Shown here in pieces: positions 1 to 12,186 of a DNA stretch of 64,000 bases. Numbering within the stretch: position 1 is the first letter of the stretch; each line of letters begins with the position of its first letter. This DNA comes from Pyrocephalus nanus (taxonomy: Eukaryota > Chordata > Aves > Passeriformes > Tyrannidae), in assembly GCA_038380795.1 (NCBI GenBank), contig CM076280.1:6807501-6871500 (forward strand), in the 5' to 3' direction. The notes below the pieces were generated by a model. That model saw nothing but the letters and a program-made list of their open reading frames with translations. It made no database searches and was not told the origin of the DNA. A program made the position numbers and the translations under genes.

Positions 1-86
1 AAGGGAAAGCAAACACAGCTAGACCTGAGGTCAGCCTGAGGTGTCCCATCAGCCTCAGCTGCACTCCCAATCCACCGGATACTCAC

Positions 87-1746
87 CGGCCGTAGGAACA
101 GGCGATGACAGATCCCGTGGCATTCCATGAGACACCGGTGACCTGCAGGTTATCACGCTGAGCCCATGGGAATGACAATGTATGCAAACACAACACCTGG
201 GAGAGACCAAAGCCAAGCACTGCAGCAACAATCTCTGAACACAGAGACAGGAGCTCCGTGCCCACCCCTGACGGGATCGTGGTGTTACAGCCCGGGCTTC
301 CCTCTGTCCAGGGATGGATGTGAAAAGGTTGTTGAATTCCTGCTGGGAAACAAAGCCCCAACACAACCCTACCAACCCAACTGTCACTCCATTAGTGCCT
401 GTCTCAGACTGCACAGCTCTGGAAGGCTGTGCCTAAGGATTCACAGCACCCCTCACGTGTGAGTCTGGCACTTGCTGAGCTGTTTGAAAACACCAGTCCC
501 AGCGTGTGCTGTCTGATACAAAGTGCCTCCATTCCTGAGCACTGTGCACTAAACAAACAGAATCGAAGTAGGAAGAGCTGCCAAATCACTGACTGCAACT
601 GTTCCTAGAGCCCTGCTAGTCTGGAGTGCTCTAAGGGCACTGAAGAGAAACCTGCACTGACTGCAGACTTCCTTCTCACACACTCTACAACTTGGTCACC
701 AGCAGGAAGAACAGTTTTACCATCAAGCAGAAAGGTGGAAACCCTGCCCCCCAAACTAATCCAACCCGTAATGTTTAATTATTAGAACCTGGCAAGAGCA
801 ATCACAGCAACCAGGAATAGAACTAATGAGTCAGAGCCACTGCAAGCAGCCCTGCTTGGGCAATGACAAGGCTTTGAATTCTGCCACTTACTGTTTCATT
901 CTGATCTGTCCACTTCACTTCAAAGCCATCAAAGGCACGGCTTTCCCAGTTTTTATTTAGCTCTTTGATAACAGCGTCCTCCACTCTCTGAAGGAATGAC
1001 AGAAGGCCAGCGTAATCTACTTGGACTTGTTGCTGGAAGTCTTGGAGAACATCTCTGCCCTGTTCTGTCTGCACCGCGGCGTCCTGGCCTGTGTGAGACT
1101 GTGTTGCAGCTTCTGCTGTGGAAATTCTCCCAGTCTGGCAGCTTTTCTGGTAAAAGAAGACAGACAGTCTCTAATCCAAACAGAAAAACAAGTGTTGCAC
1201 GAAGCGTTCAAAGCACCTTCTGGCGTTTAACAGAGACTTTCCTGCCCATCTGCACAGCTCCGGCTCGTGGCTAAGCACAGGTGCAGGGGATATCTTTGTG
1301 ACCCAGCTGACAGGAGGCAGAGATGCCCGAATGCCAGACAAGTTCGGGCCGTGCTCTAAAGCACGGAACGGGGAGAGCTGGAGAAGGCAGCGAGCTCCGG
1401 GGGCAGCAGCGAACACCGCTCAGGTGACAGCGCCGCGTTGAGAGCGCTCGAAGCGCTCGGCGCAGCTGCGGGGGTGTTTCTTTGCCAGTTCGCGTAGGGG
1501 GCCAATAAAGGGCTGGAAGGGGCAGAGCCTGCGGGCACAACACCGGCCCTCACCGCGGAAGGAGCACGGGGGGGGGCAAGGCGGGGCAGGATCTCGGAAG
1601 GCCCGGGAAGGAGCGGCCCGGCCGGGCGGTCCAAGAGCGCAGAGCGGGGCCGCCCCGGGGTCTCTCACCGCCTCACAGCGTGCGCTCCGGGCGCTCCTCC
1701 ACAGCGACTGAACGTCGGCTCCGGGCGCCGCCAGGTCCGTGAACAT
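87..1746 (-). CDS. DYNC2I2: Cytoplasmic dynein-2 intermediate chain 2 (WDR34), 5' part, runs off the left edge
   Basis: WD-repeat intermediate chain of the dynein-2 motor that drives retrograde transport in cilia. Coding exons on the minus strand are 1669-1746 (26 codons), 892-1146 (85 codons) and 87-196 (36 codons plus 2 bases). All have GT-AG borders and agreeing phases, so about 147 residues are visible. Exon 2 carries the family blocks KSCQT and VIKELNKNW...AFDGFEV; exon 3 carries [19 protein letters not shown], the entry to the beta-propeller. Two QT-containing motifs (residues 27-31 KSCQT, 50-54 AVQTE) lie where the family binds dynein light chains; their use here is inferred. The start at 1746 has G at -3 and sits in a CpG island. 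The N-terminus is shorter than the human one, so an upstream start is possible. Introns 1147-1668 and 197-891 show nothing recognisable, and bases 1-86 are intron. Confidence 0.92.
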
Positions 1747-1826
1747 GGCGAGGCCGGGGGGGATACCGGGGGGTCCCGGGGGTTTGGGGGTCGCGGCCCG
1801 TCCCGCTCCCACCGCCCGCTCCGCCG

Positions 1827-1840
1827 GTTCCCATGGAAAC
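1827..1840. promoter_or_regulatory. RFX X-box, perfect 14-mer
   Basis: GTTCCCATGGAAAC fits every position of the X-box consensus GTHNYYATRRNAAC. It lies 81-94 bp upstream of the DYNC2I2 start codon. RFX factors (DAF-19 in worms) drive ciliary genes through this site, and DYNC2I2 is a ciliary dynein subunit, so site and gene agree. Occupancy is inferred. Confidence 0.8.
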
Positions 1841-1853
1841 GGGCGAGGCGCGG

Positions 1854-1861
1854 TGACGTCA
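1854..1861. promoter_or_regulatory. CRE palindrome TGACGTCA
   Basis: A complete 8-bp cAMP-response element 13 bp beyond the X-box, in the same CpG island. CREB/ATF factors bind this sequence in CpG-island promoters. Function here is inferred. Confidence 0.6.
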
Positions 1862-2130
1862 CCCGAGCGCCGAGCCCGCCGGGCCGCGGGCGGTAAAGTG
1901 AGGCGGGCGGGGCCATGTTGGGAGCGGGCACCGAGGGGTGTGCGGGGCGGGCGGCGGCTCCGGGCGGGAGACGGGCACGGGCTGTCCCCGCCACCGTTCC
2001 TGAGGCCGGAGGTCCGGCGAGGGTTTCTCTTCCCCCTCTGGCCGCCCTCGCTGGGGCCCGGCCGGTCCCGCCGCTCCGCCGAGGCACGAGGGGCAGCACA
2101 GGCGGGAGGGCGCGGGGGCTGCCAGGAGTT

Positions 2131-2141
2131 AAGATGGCGGC
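2131..2141 (+). promoter_or_regulatory. YY1-type site AAGATGGCGGC
   Basis: Exact match to the YY1 motif usually found just downstream of a start site and oriented with transcription. Here it points right, away from DYNC2I2. It may mark a divergent rightward start, but the reading frame from its ATG closes after about ten codons, so no protein is supported. Confidence 0.45.
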
Positions 2142-5100
2142 GGGGAGGGGGCGACAAAGCTGAGGAGGAATTGTCGCTAATTCCAGACACGCGGGCGAAT
2201 TCCCGCTCTGGATGGAGTGTCGCCGTGTGTTCGCCGAGGGAAGGGGGCCGGGGAGCCGGCTCCGAACGCGTAAAGCCCGGGGTGTGCTCAGACTCGTTGC
2301 TTTGCTCGTGTTGGTTTTGATGAGGGGATTGTGATTTGTGCTGAGGGGGAATCGCTGAGGGACGAGCTCCTGGAATCACTGAGGGATCGAGTGCCTCCCG
2401 ACCGCTGGGCAGCTCTGGGAGTGTCCCTGGTACGGGCACAGCTGGATAACAGCTGGATAACACCTGTGCCTCTCCTGTCACAGGGACTGCTGTCCCGCTT
2501 CCTTAGGTAATTATTCCCAACAGATAGCACTGTGCCTAGAGTTTTTTTTTAATCTGCAGCTCCATTGGAACCCCTTGGTGATGAATGCAGGGGCTAAATT
2601 TAGCGCTGGCATAAGCAGGCACAGATGCACCAACTTAGGGGAGTTATTCCGGCTGTTGCTGGGAAGGAGCCTGGCCTGGGTGTGGGAATCAAGAGTGGGA
2701 GCTCAGCAGTGAATTCTCTGGAGCACATGTGAATCCATTTATGTCAGAACCAATGCAACGGCTCTTCTGAGGAATCTGAAATATTTCACAATTAATGGTG
2801 AAATAAGACTCCCTAAAATTCGTGGTAAAGAACTATTATACCCATTTTACAGCCAGTTGAACTGGAGCAGAAAGAGGTTCAGTGGCACCTCCTTCAAAAG
2901 CAAAGGAAAAGCTCCAGTGGAACGGAATCCTTCAGAATTTCAAATCCTGGCTGTGTATTTGCTTTGATTCTTCCCCTGGGTGGTGTGAACCTTCAGGATA
3001 CCCCACAGAACAGACAAGAACATAAATGCACCCCTGGCTTGGATTGATGGCCCTTTCAGCCCTGTCATCTCTCTCTGATTTGATTGAGTTAATCTGAACT
3101 TCCAGAGTTCAAGTTTGGCATCTCCAGCAGGAATCTTTTTTTTTTTTTTTTTGTCAGGTCACAGGTCAGGATATGAATTACAAAACTTAATGACAAGTTA
3201 TACTCTGCTATCCTTTCTACCAATTTTAAAGGCAAGTGAAACATCTCAAAAAACACAATTCTAGAACTTTGGATTTCCAGCCAGGTGTCTGTAGCTGTGG
3301 GTTTGAGTCGACTTTATTATCATCTTTATTTCTCATTCAGCTTTCTGTTTCCACCTTTTTTTTTAAAACATCCATTTAACAAAGGAGCTTTAAAAAACAC
3401 GAGGATTGGAAACAATGTCCTGGTTTTGTCACAGCAGGAGTTCAGTGACTTCCCTGGAGAAAATATTTGAGGTTCTGCCTCAGCTTTTTCATTCAAAAAT
3501 CCAACTGCTGTATCATAAACCAGTGCTGTGCTGCTGGTATTGCTGAGATCAGTACAGCACTGCCTGAGAAAAGCTGGATTTTTAAGGGATCAGCTTGAAG
3601 ATGCAAGACAGTGACAAACCTATCTGCCCCTTCATGAGTGGAGTAAATATATTTTCAAATTCAACAACCCTATTAAAAAACCAAGCATTGCTTGGTTGAG
3701 GTTTTTCTGCTGCAAATAGTTAGATTCAGGAAGTAGTGGGATTTTTAAAGTTTATGTTGAATAACTTGATACTAAATATTTGAACCCAGTAGCAGAGTGG
3801 GGGTTTTTAAGAGGTTCTTAATGTTTAAGATTTATCCTCTATAAATAGATCATCTTAAGTCATCATTAAATTATCTTAAATGGGTATGATTGGAACTGCC
3901 AAGGCATATTACTGTTTAGAAGAGGAGTAAATATTACAAGTGTGAATCAATATACAGGTTCCTCATCATACAAATGCTAAACACAAACTGCAGTTCAAAC
4001 ACTTTAAATGACTTGTCAGAGGGAACTTAAGGAGAAAAGTTTGGGGGCTTTTCTGAGATGGCAAAGAGATAAGAAAACTGGAATTTGAGTACCAAACAGA
4101 CCAAAAATAAATCAAAATTTTTTTTTTCAGCCAGTAATATGCAAAGTTACTGCACATGTAGAACGTGTTCCCTGGAACGTGGGGCATGTCTGGGCTTTTT
4201 TCTTCCCTGAGGATGAGAGAGGAGCAAACAGCTGCAGACAATGCCTGTCCTAAGGAACCCCTTTGATCCTTCTTTATTCCACTTTCTCTGGAGTTTCAAT
4301 ATATCAAAAGTATTTTGAGAAATCTTACGTTGCTTTTCCTTTCTGGCCTGGCAGTATCAGGTGCAGGGATGGTTTTGTTTTCACTCCACGCTGGAAATAA
4401 GGCAAAATCAGGGATAATTGGGGAAGGGCTGTTCCAGGTCTCTCTGAAGTGGCAGTTTTTCCTACAGGGCTGATTTGTGCTCTCTCCTCTCTGTGTTTCA
4501 GGAGACAAAGTGTAGGAAGTTTTTCATTTCCACATAATGGAGCAAATCATCAGAAAGCAGCAAGAGAAGGTTGAGGTAAAGAGAGAACAGGGAGGGAAGA
4601 AGCACCGGGGGGAACAGCATCAAAAAAGGACTTGAGCTGTAAGAACAAGCTGCACTCTGGGGTCTGATCACTGTGACCTGAGCAATACAGACACTCTGAG
4701 CTGCATCTCAGTAAAAATTCCCCCACTAGTGGGTGCAGTGGCTGCCCTGGATTTGTGATGAATGAAACTATGTGATGGTTCTGTTCAGAGGAACAGAACT
4801 TTTACATATTCTCTTTTATTCAGGACAAACCACAGCCAACCAACAACACTCTCCAAGCAACAGCAAGGCTTTGTTCCACAGAATTGTCACCCCAGGCCCT
4901 GCTTGTCTCCCCAGCTTGTATAACCAGCAAGGCCTAATTCTGTTCCCTGGTTGTTCCTTTCCCACTCGTGACTGGGAATGGCCCAAGGTGACAGATTGGG
5001 TCTGATTTGGTACTGAACTACTGCAAAGGATGGAATGTGGAGTTTGAACTGGCTTTGTGCTGATACTTTCTCCTTATTATTTGGGTATGGACAATATCTG

Positions 5101-8009
5101 ATCAGTAACTCCCATATTTGGCTTTTGTTGGAGTTGTGATGTTAAAATCCACCACACCTGAAGGCAGGGAAGGTTCCCCCAGCTGTCAGTGTTGAACACA
5201 AATGTCTGTGCAGCCCAGCAGGGGCTCAGTACCTTGGGGAGGGTTCAGGCCTTTGTGTGGACTTGAGGTGTTCCCTCAAGCTCTGGGACTTCCCCAGCTA
5301 TTTATTCCCACTCCATCCTAACGGGCTCGTGCATTTTCTCTAATTCCAGACCTCCTTTTTCCTGTTTCCACCCCAAAAATGTCCCTGAAAATGCTGTGCC
5401 CTTTTTGCTTTGAAAACCTGTTTCTCCCTCTCATCAGAAAACATGTTGCCTCATTTCTGAAGTCCTGTTACACAGGGACATGAGGCATTATCCAAAGAAT
5501 CCATCTCCATTAAAATCATGGATGTGCTGTGCTCTGCAGAATTACAGATGGGGACTCCATGGGGGCAGTTCCTTGCCCTGTGCAGGGATTGTTTGTCCCA
5601 CATTCCTCCCTCGATGATTAGCAATCAGACAAAGGTTTCAGTGGAGGGTAAGCAGAGCAGGAGGAAGCTGGGGGAAGGTTTTGTGGCAGGTGGCAGCCAA
5701 GTCACCCCCACAGGGGCACAGAGGCAGTGCCAGCGGGGTTGGAAGCGCAGCGGGGCTGGCACGGGACCGAGTGCGGGATTGGCCAAGGAGGCATCTGTGA
5801 AAGGCTCAGGATCCCCAGTCCTGGCTGCCAGGGGGCTCTGAACTGCGGGCAGGGGGAGCCTCTGCCCTGGGCAGGGCCTTGGGGCTGGCACTGGGGGATT
5901 GGCAGCCTCTCTCCTGTTTGGGCCCAGCAGCCTCCAGTCCCTGCTGGGCTCGGAGCAGCACGTCCAGCATCTCATCCCAGACAGGAAGGTACAATCTGCT
6001 GTGCCACTCCTAAAAGGGACCTGACCCTCTGCAGTGCTGAAAACACCCAGATCCCTTAAATTAATCCCATTTTTAGTAACCATGCAGAACTAAAAATTAG
6101 TTCTCTCGTCTGTACGTCGTTCATCAGCTTGTACTGTCTCCACTATCTCAAACAGCTACTGGAACTTGAATTGCTGTGTCTGAAGCAGCTGGTTATCTCA
6201 GGAGGCACTGTGGACAGGTATTGCTCATCTGATTAGAACTGGCTCCCCTTTGCAGAAGTGTTGGTTCAAAAAAGGACATTCAGAAATGAGTAGTTACACC
6301 CCACTTGGGACCATCAGATCTGTGCTTATGTAAAGCAAGCAAGCAGGATTTGCATGATAGCTCTTGATTGCTCTTCAGAAATCTGTATGTTTGTTTGATT
6401 TCAAGCCTGCTACTCTCATTTCTTAAACATTATTTCTGTGAACACTGAGAGATCAGTAAATACATCAGAGCTTTATTGGGGTACAGGGGTGTAATGGAAG
6501 AGTGGAGAATAAAATAATGCTCCTACCGTGATGTCAGCTAATGCAGCAAGAAAGAGATTTGCAAAGACTCCTTTTCCTGGTCTAAATTTCACCTCCATTT
6601 AGAGAATTTGCATATTGCCATGTTAGCTAGACCAGCAAAATCACTTCGTGTGAAAGCCATTTTTTGAAATGGCAAATAAAAATAGCTCATTTTGATTGGT
6701 TTGTTATCCCGAGTACCAGGGGGATCCCAGAGGGTCCTGGAGCATATTATACAAACACAGAGCTAACTTCCCAAAATCATGCACTGCAGGAAGATTAGCA
6801 CCTTCTCCGAGGCACATGGCAGATGAAGAGGAGCAGAAAACCTTGTACAGACAAACTGGATGTGTCAGTGTGAGTGTTTCAAGTGCTGCCGAAAATGCCG
6901 AGTGATTTGTAAGGATCACTTGCCTTTTATCGGCTCCCTTTATCTTGTGGCAGTGACAGGCTGGGACTCACAAATCACGGGAGGAACCACCAATGCAGCC
7001 CATTTCTGTAACTTTTTTCTTCACTAGATATGCATTCCTAACACAAGAACTCCTCTCAGTCCCACTTTTTTAAAAAAAAAAGAGTGAAAACATGACAAAA
7101 CAGGGCTTGAGCTGCATGACTGTGGCTCTCTGTGGAGGAGTGGAAAAGACAATTGCCCCAGTGACATGCTGGGTTTGGAACTCCATGTAGCCTAAGCCTA
7201 TTGAAATATATATTTGGGAGTGGGGAGGGGAGGGAGGATGCTCTGGAATGAGGCCTGGAGCTGGAATGCTGTCCTAGAGGCAGCAGCAGGAGGAGGGAGA
7301 GCCATAAACTGGCTGCCATCCCCCAATTTAAAAAAAGGCATGGAAACATTTTAATGCCAGATTATGGGACACCTTTCAGTCCTGGGTTTTATTTTTTTTT
7401 TCTTTTGTCCCTAGTTTTCCATTTAGATGACTGAAACTTTTCCTATTTGTGCCCCCAACTGTGCAAGCTGGGCTGGCTAAAGGCATTTTTATTTTTCTCT
7501 ACTCCAGCCTGACAAAGTCCTGCTTATGCAACAGCTTCTACCTTTAATAACAGCAATACAACTGCATCAGAACTAAAAAAAAACCCCAGATTTCTTAGCA
7601 CCGAGGCTTGAGAGAACTTGCTGCTGTGCTGGGATCTGACAGGAGGCAATTTATAAGGAATTAACTCTGACAGTCACTTCATACAGCTGATTTTCAAAGA
7701 TCTAGGCACTAAAGATGTGTTAATGAGGGTACTGAGGCTTCATAATTAATTATATTAGCATTTCTTTGTTACTCCCTACAACAGGAGTGCCTGGTTGACA
7801 TTTCAATGGGAGGCTGGTGGTGTTCTTTGGGATTATTATCCAGGAGTGCAGTTCCACCTTAGCTCCCAGAGGGGAACTGGCATGGAAATGCCGCTGTGAA
7901 TTGCAAGGGCCTTTGGATCTCAGGAAAAGCCCCTGAAGGAGACTCTGCTGGAAGCTGAATGGATGTCAGGAAGATTTCTCTAGCCTGGAATCTCTCTTCA
8001 GATATGGAC

Positions 8010-8067
8010 TCTCCTCCCCCTTCATTTCTGCCTTCCCTTCCTTCCCTCCCCCCTTCCTTCCCAACCC
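8010..8067. repeat. Pyrimidine-rich CCTT-type low-complexity tract
   Basis: Nearly pure C/T sequence on the plus strand with repeated CCTTCC units. It is an imperfect microsatellite with no sign of coding. Confidence 0.7.
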
Positions 8068-10984
8068 ACAAGGCTCAAGGGCAGCAACATCTGAAGCTCT
8101 TAGGGAATGTTTAGTTGCAAACCCTTAAAGGAAGGAACACTGACCTGAACGAAACAGAGAACAAAGTAACCTGAAAACAGGGAATATTTTCACAGGCTCG
8201 AGTTTTTCAGTGCAATAAAGCCAGAGCTGCCAGAAGGAGTCCCAGAAGTGGTGAGTCAGATAATGGATGTACGGCTGTGGTGGGAGGGAAATGGTCTCGA
8301 CTTGGTTTTATCCCACACCCCCTTCCCCAGAAAGGCAGATGAAATTATTTTCCAGTCATAACCCTGTGAAAACAAACATGGAGTTTAAAGGTTATTTCCT
8401 TTGTGTGTTTCTGAGAGACTTTGTTTTGACTCTGAAAACGGGAAGGATGACAATTTGTCAACGATCTCAAATTCTGCTCTGGAAGTTTTTCCAGGATCAC
8501 CTGAGGTGGCAGAGCTGCTGTTTTGTTTACTGATATGTTCCACTTGCTTGTGTTAATTTAAACAAAACTTACCCAAAAAATAGCTGGGTTTTTTACACCA
8601 GTTGCAATTAGAACCTTGTCATGGTTGGGCTAACTTACAAATAAATGGGGTTTATGGGGACTATTTCTAATTGCAATCAATTCCCTGATTCAATTTAACC
8701 TGGGGCTGTACCAGGAAAAAAAAAAAAAGCACAATGCAGGGACAGTGTGAAGGGAAGAGGACAGGAGTGTGTGGTGGGGAATGCATAAGTAGGAATTTCT
8801 ACCTCAAAACAGATTGTCAAATGATGTCCTGAGAGACTCTGCATTCCTCCATGCCAGAGCCACCTCTGCTGTGAGCAGGTCACACCTTGCAGGACTGGGG
8901 ACTGCAGAGCTGTTGGAATACCAACAGATAGTAACTGGTCCTACAGACTGACACAATCAACCAAATTCCACTCCTCCTGTAGCCCTTCCTGCAGCCCAGC
9001 TTGGAGCCCTGTCCTGTTCCTGAGTTCTGTCCCCAGCTCTAATGAGCAATAACTGAGTAACTCCAGCATTCCGTTCATCTACCAGGAAAAGAATTACTTT
9101 CCTCACAGAGCTTCTTGTATTTAACCAGATTTTTTTTAATGAGCTTTGACATTCTCAGATGAAAAGAACAATGTGTACAATGTCTTATTACAGCAAAACC
9201 TGTGTATGACAGATTCCTACAGGTTTTCCTGTCTTGTCTCACCTTTCCTGTCACCACACTCCCACACGGGCCTCGAGACACGCTGCAGATGTTTGAGTAG
9301 TGCCAACTTCAAACCCCAGAATTGTCATTAACATCCTCACTCTTCACTCAGCACTGTTGTGTTTATTTTAATCTGCTGCTTTTTGGATAGAGACAGGGGT
9401 TACTCCCCCTGAGAGTTCAAATATCAATAGTGCTCTGCATCACAAGGGAAGTGTTTAATGATTCCCACAAAAGCTGCTGCCACGTGGTAAGAAGACAATG
9501 GATGAAATACTCGGAGTGTAAAATTTGAGTCTCTACTGCTATTCCTGAGGGACCAAATCTAGAAGTGTTACTCAACTTTGCTTAGGATTCAGCACGAGTT
9601 TTCCTGCTGCAGGACTGAGGAGATGATAAATAAGAGTTTGGAGAATTGGCCAGAGTTAAAATCCTGGAAAGCAAACATTTGTAAATTGTCTCTGTAGAAA
9701 TGTGGGCTCCCTTTTAATTTCCCTGTGAGTGGAGAAGGAGGGGGGGGGGTGAATCTTCTGTACATCTCCTTGTAGGAGAACCCACAGCAGCACAAAGTGT
9801 AGCTTTGCCTGGTCCTCAGCACTCAGTTATCCTAAAGCTTCAATTCAGCATTAATTCCAATTTTTCCTGCTGTCAATTCCGTGCTTTTTTATCCATATCT
9901 ATTGTGTGTCCTTAGAAATCCTCTCTAACACAGGAGCTTCTGAGGGGAAATTCAGCCTTTCTTCAGATACAGCATCACTGAAGGAATTTGAAGGGCTGAT
10001 TCCCTTGGGAATTATTGCAGGGCTTTCTACACAAAAATTTGGTTGGCACAATTATTCCAGAATAACTCCCAGTATAAATCCTGCAGAATTCCAGTTTGGA
10101 AGTGTATTTATTTGTGAGTGATCATTCTATCTGGGAATGCTTCTTGTCAGTGCTCAGTTTTTCTAATGAGAGCTTTCATTATACAGAGCAAAATAAAGCC
10201 TCAGATGGAGACACAAACCCAACCACAACATATACCATTTAATCACCAGCTGATTTCAAATCAACACCTTGATTTTCAAACATTTGTTGTGAACTTGCAG
10301 CTCTATTGAGCTTGGTTGAAGTCTTCTATTGCCTCACTGCAGGATGGATTGGCTCTAATAACAAAATTCACAACTGTACACCTTAAATATGAACAAAACA
10401 TCATTAAGCACCCACAGAGCTTGTGTCTCCTGTTTAGAAGTGGCTCAGGTTCCATGGCCTCTCCATTTCATTTACAGTTTTTCAGGATATTTCACCTGCC
10501 TCTTTGCCTCTGGAACCTGGGAACGAGCACATGACCATCCATCTCTTCAGGGATTCCAAGCAGGTGCTCTGGTAAGTTAAAAATGTTGCTGGAGGAGAAG
10601 GTAAAAATCAGGTTTAGCAACTCTGTCTAATGGGAATTTCAGCAAAAATAAAAGCCAACCCCAATATAAAGAGGATCACTGGCTTTACTCAGCTCCACAC
10701 TGTCAGTCAGTGCTGTCAGTGCCCCTGACCTGCTGTCCTGCTCCAGGGCACTTACCAGCCCCGAAATATTTTCATCCCAGGGTTTAAACTGCAACAACTG
10801 GGGGGACACGTGGCAGATTCTTCTGTCGTTATCTCACCAGTCAGTTCTAAGGGGAGTGCTCGCTGGGAAGGTCTGTGCCTCGTGGAGATGAATAAGCAGC
10901 AGCAGGGGAGGTATTTGCCTGGTTAATGGCTGTGCCAGCCTGGCTGGAGGGCTGGGGAGCAGTTGGTTGCATTTCAGGGGTGGT

Positions 10985-11069
10985 AAAATGATCCTTGGTT
11001 TGTATTTCCCTACTACAATCTCCATAAAATGATCCTTGGTTTGTATTTCCCTACTACAATCTCCATAAA
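10985..11069. repeat. Perfect 41-bp tandem duplication
   Basis: Two identical 41-bp copies, 10985-11025 and 11026-11066, each starting AAAATGATCCTTGG and ending CAATCTCCAT. Three further bases of a third unit follow. No difference between copies suggests a recent event, or an assembly error. No gene lies nearby. Confidence 0.9.
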
Positions 11070-12049
11070 GCCTGTGAGATTCTTTGGGATGGAAGGAGGG
11101 AAAACTGTGAGTTGCTACTAATTCTGTCAACTTGCACGATTTTCTATCTGCCCATTCTGCACTGCAGAAACACTTGGGAGGAAATGTGCTCTTCCTTCCA
11201 CACATCCCTGCGTTGGATTTGAGAAGATTTAGCACATTTTTTGATTTCATTTGCCAAATTGGGGGGTTGTGTTTAAAATTTACAGCTGACTTGGAATCCC
11301 AGGAATTAAGCCTGGTTACCAGTCATGTCTCTGTCGTGTAGTAACACACCTAACCAAGGAAAGAAACAGTGGGAGAGCTGAACTTTCACCTCCAGGAGCA
11401 AATATAAGATTTCCTTTACATATAAGTTTTGTTATCAGGTGCTGCCAAAACCCCCCAGTTTTATTAATTAGCCTGAGAAAGTCATTCCCAGCTGCAAAGA
11501 TCTCATTTTTGCGCTGTGATTTGTGAGCACTCAGTGCTCAGGCACGGTCTGTGGAGGATGCCACAGTTTTGCAGCTTGAACTGTGCAACCTGAAGGTCAA
11601 ACACGAGCCAGAATCCTGACTCTGGAATATGGAATATGAGGAATGAGCTGTTTATAGGCAGCACAGCTCCTTGGACAGGGCAGTTCAGGGGAAAATGTTA
11701 CTGCTCTCTGATGTTTGATGTAATCAGAGTAGCTGATAAAGGTCCTACAAGATGATGAGAAAAGAAGGGAGAAAATCCAGGCTGTTAAAGCAACAGTGGC
11801 TGGACAGGGGGAGGGCAGGGATGCAGAACTGGAGGAGATGTGGTGATGTTCACATAATTTTCTAACAGGAAGAGAACTAAGGAAGAGTTAGGACAAAAGG
11901 TGTTTTAGGAAGCCGGGAACAGCACAACACCAGCACTGAACTGAAGCAAGCAAAAAAACCAGAAACTATGTGAAAGAACACCTCTTCCTTCTCCCAAAAC
12001 TAAACCCTCTGCTTTCTCTTTTCATGTGAAAACACAGGTTTGTATTTTG

Positions 12050-12186
12050 TGTCTAAAATAAAAAATGTGTTTATTTTAATATTTAATTTATATTAATAAT
12101 TATATATTTTGGTCTTTTAATATTTACACATTCTTTTAAATATTTATATATTATTAATATGCATTTTTTTTTCTTTATAATAGCTA
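12050..12186. repeat. AT-rich low-complexity patch
   Basis: Made almost wholly of A and T, with repeated TTTAATATTTA, TATATATT and TTATTAATA strings. It stands out from the surrounding sequence. No function is visible. Confidence 0.7.

Larger units (their letters stand above)
1747..2160 (-). promoter_or_regulatory. DYNC2I2: CpG-island promoter of DYNC2I2
   Basis: Very GC- and CpG-rich sequence directly upstream of the DYNC2I2 start codon. It holds an RFX X-box (1827-1840), a full CRE palindrome (1854-1861) and, in the opposite orientation, a YY1-type site (2131-2141). No TATA box is visible. The CpG-rich zone also covers coding exon 1 and reaches down to about 1420. The exact transcription start cannot be set from sequence. 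Confidence 0.75.

Noticed and set aside
1420..2481. 353-codon minus-strand frame
   Set aside because: Only the 26 codons at 1669-1746 belong to a real protein (DYNC2I2 exon 1). A clear donor ends them, and the rest is CpG-island sequence.
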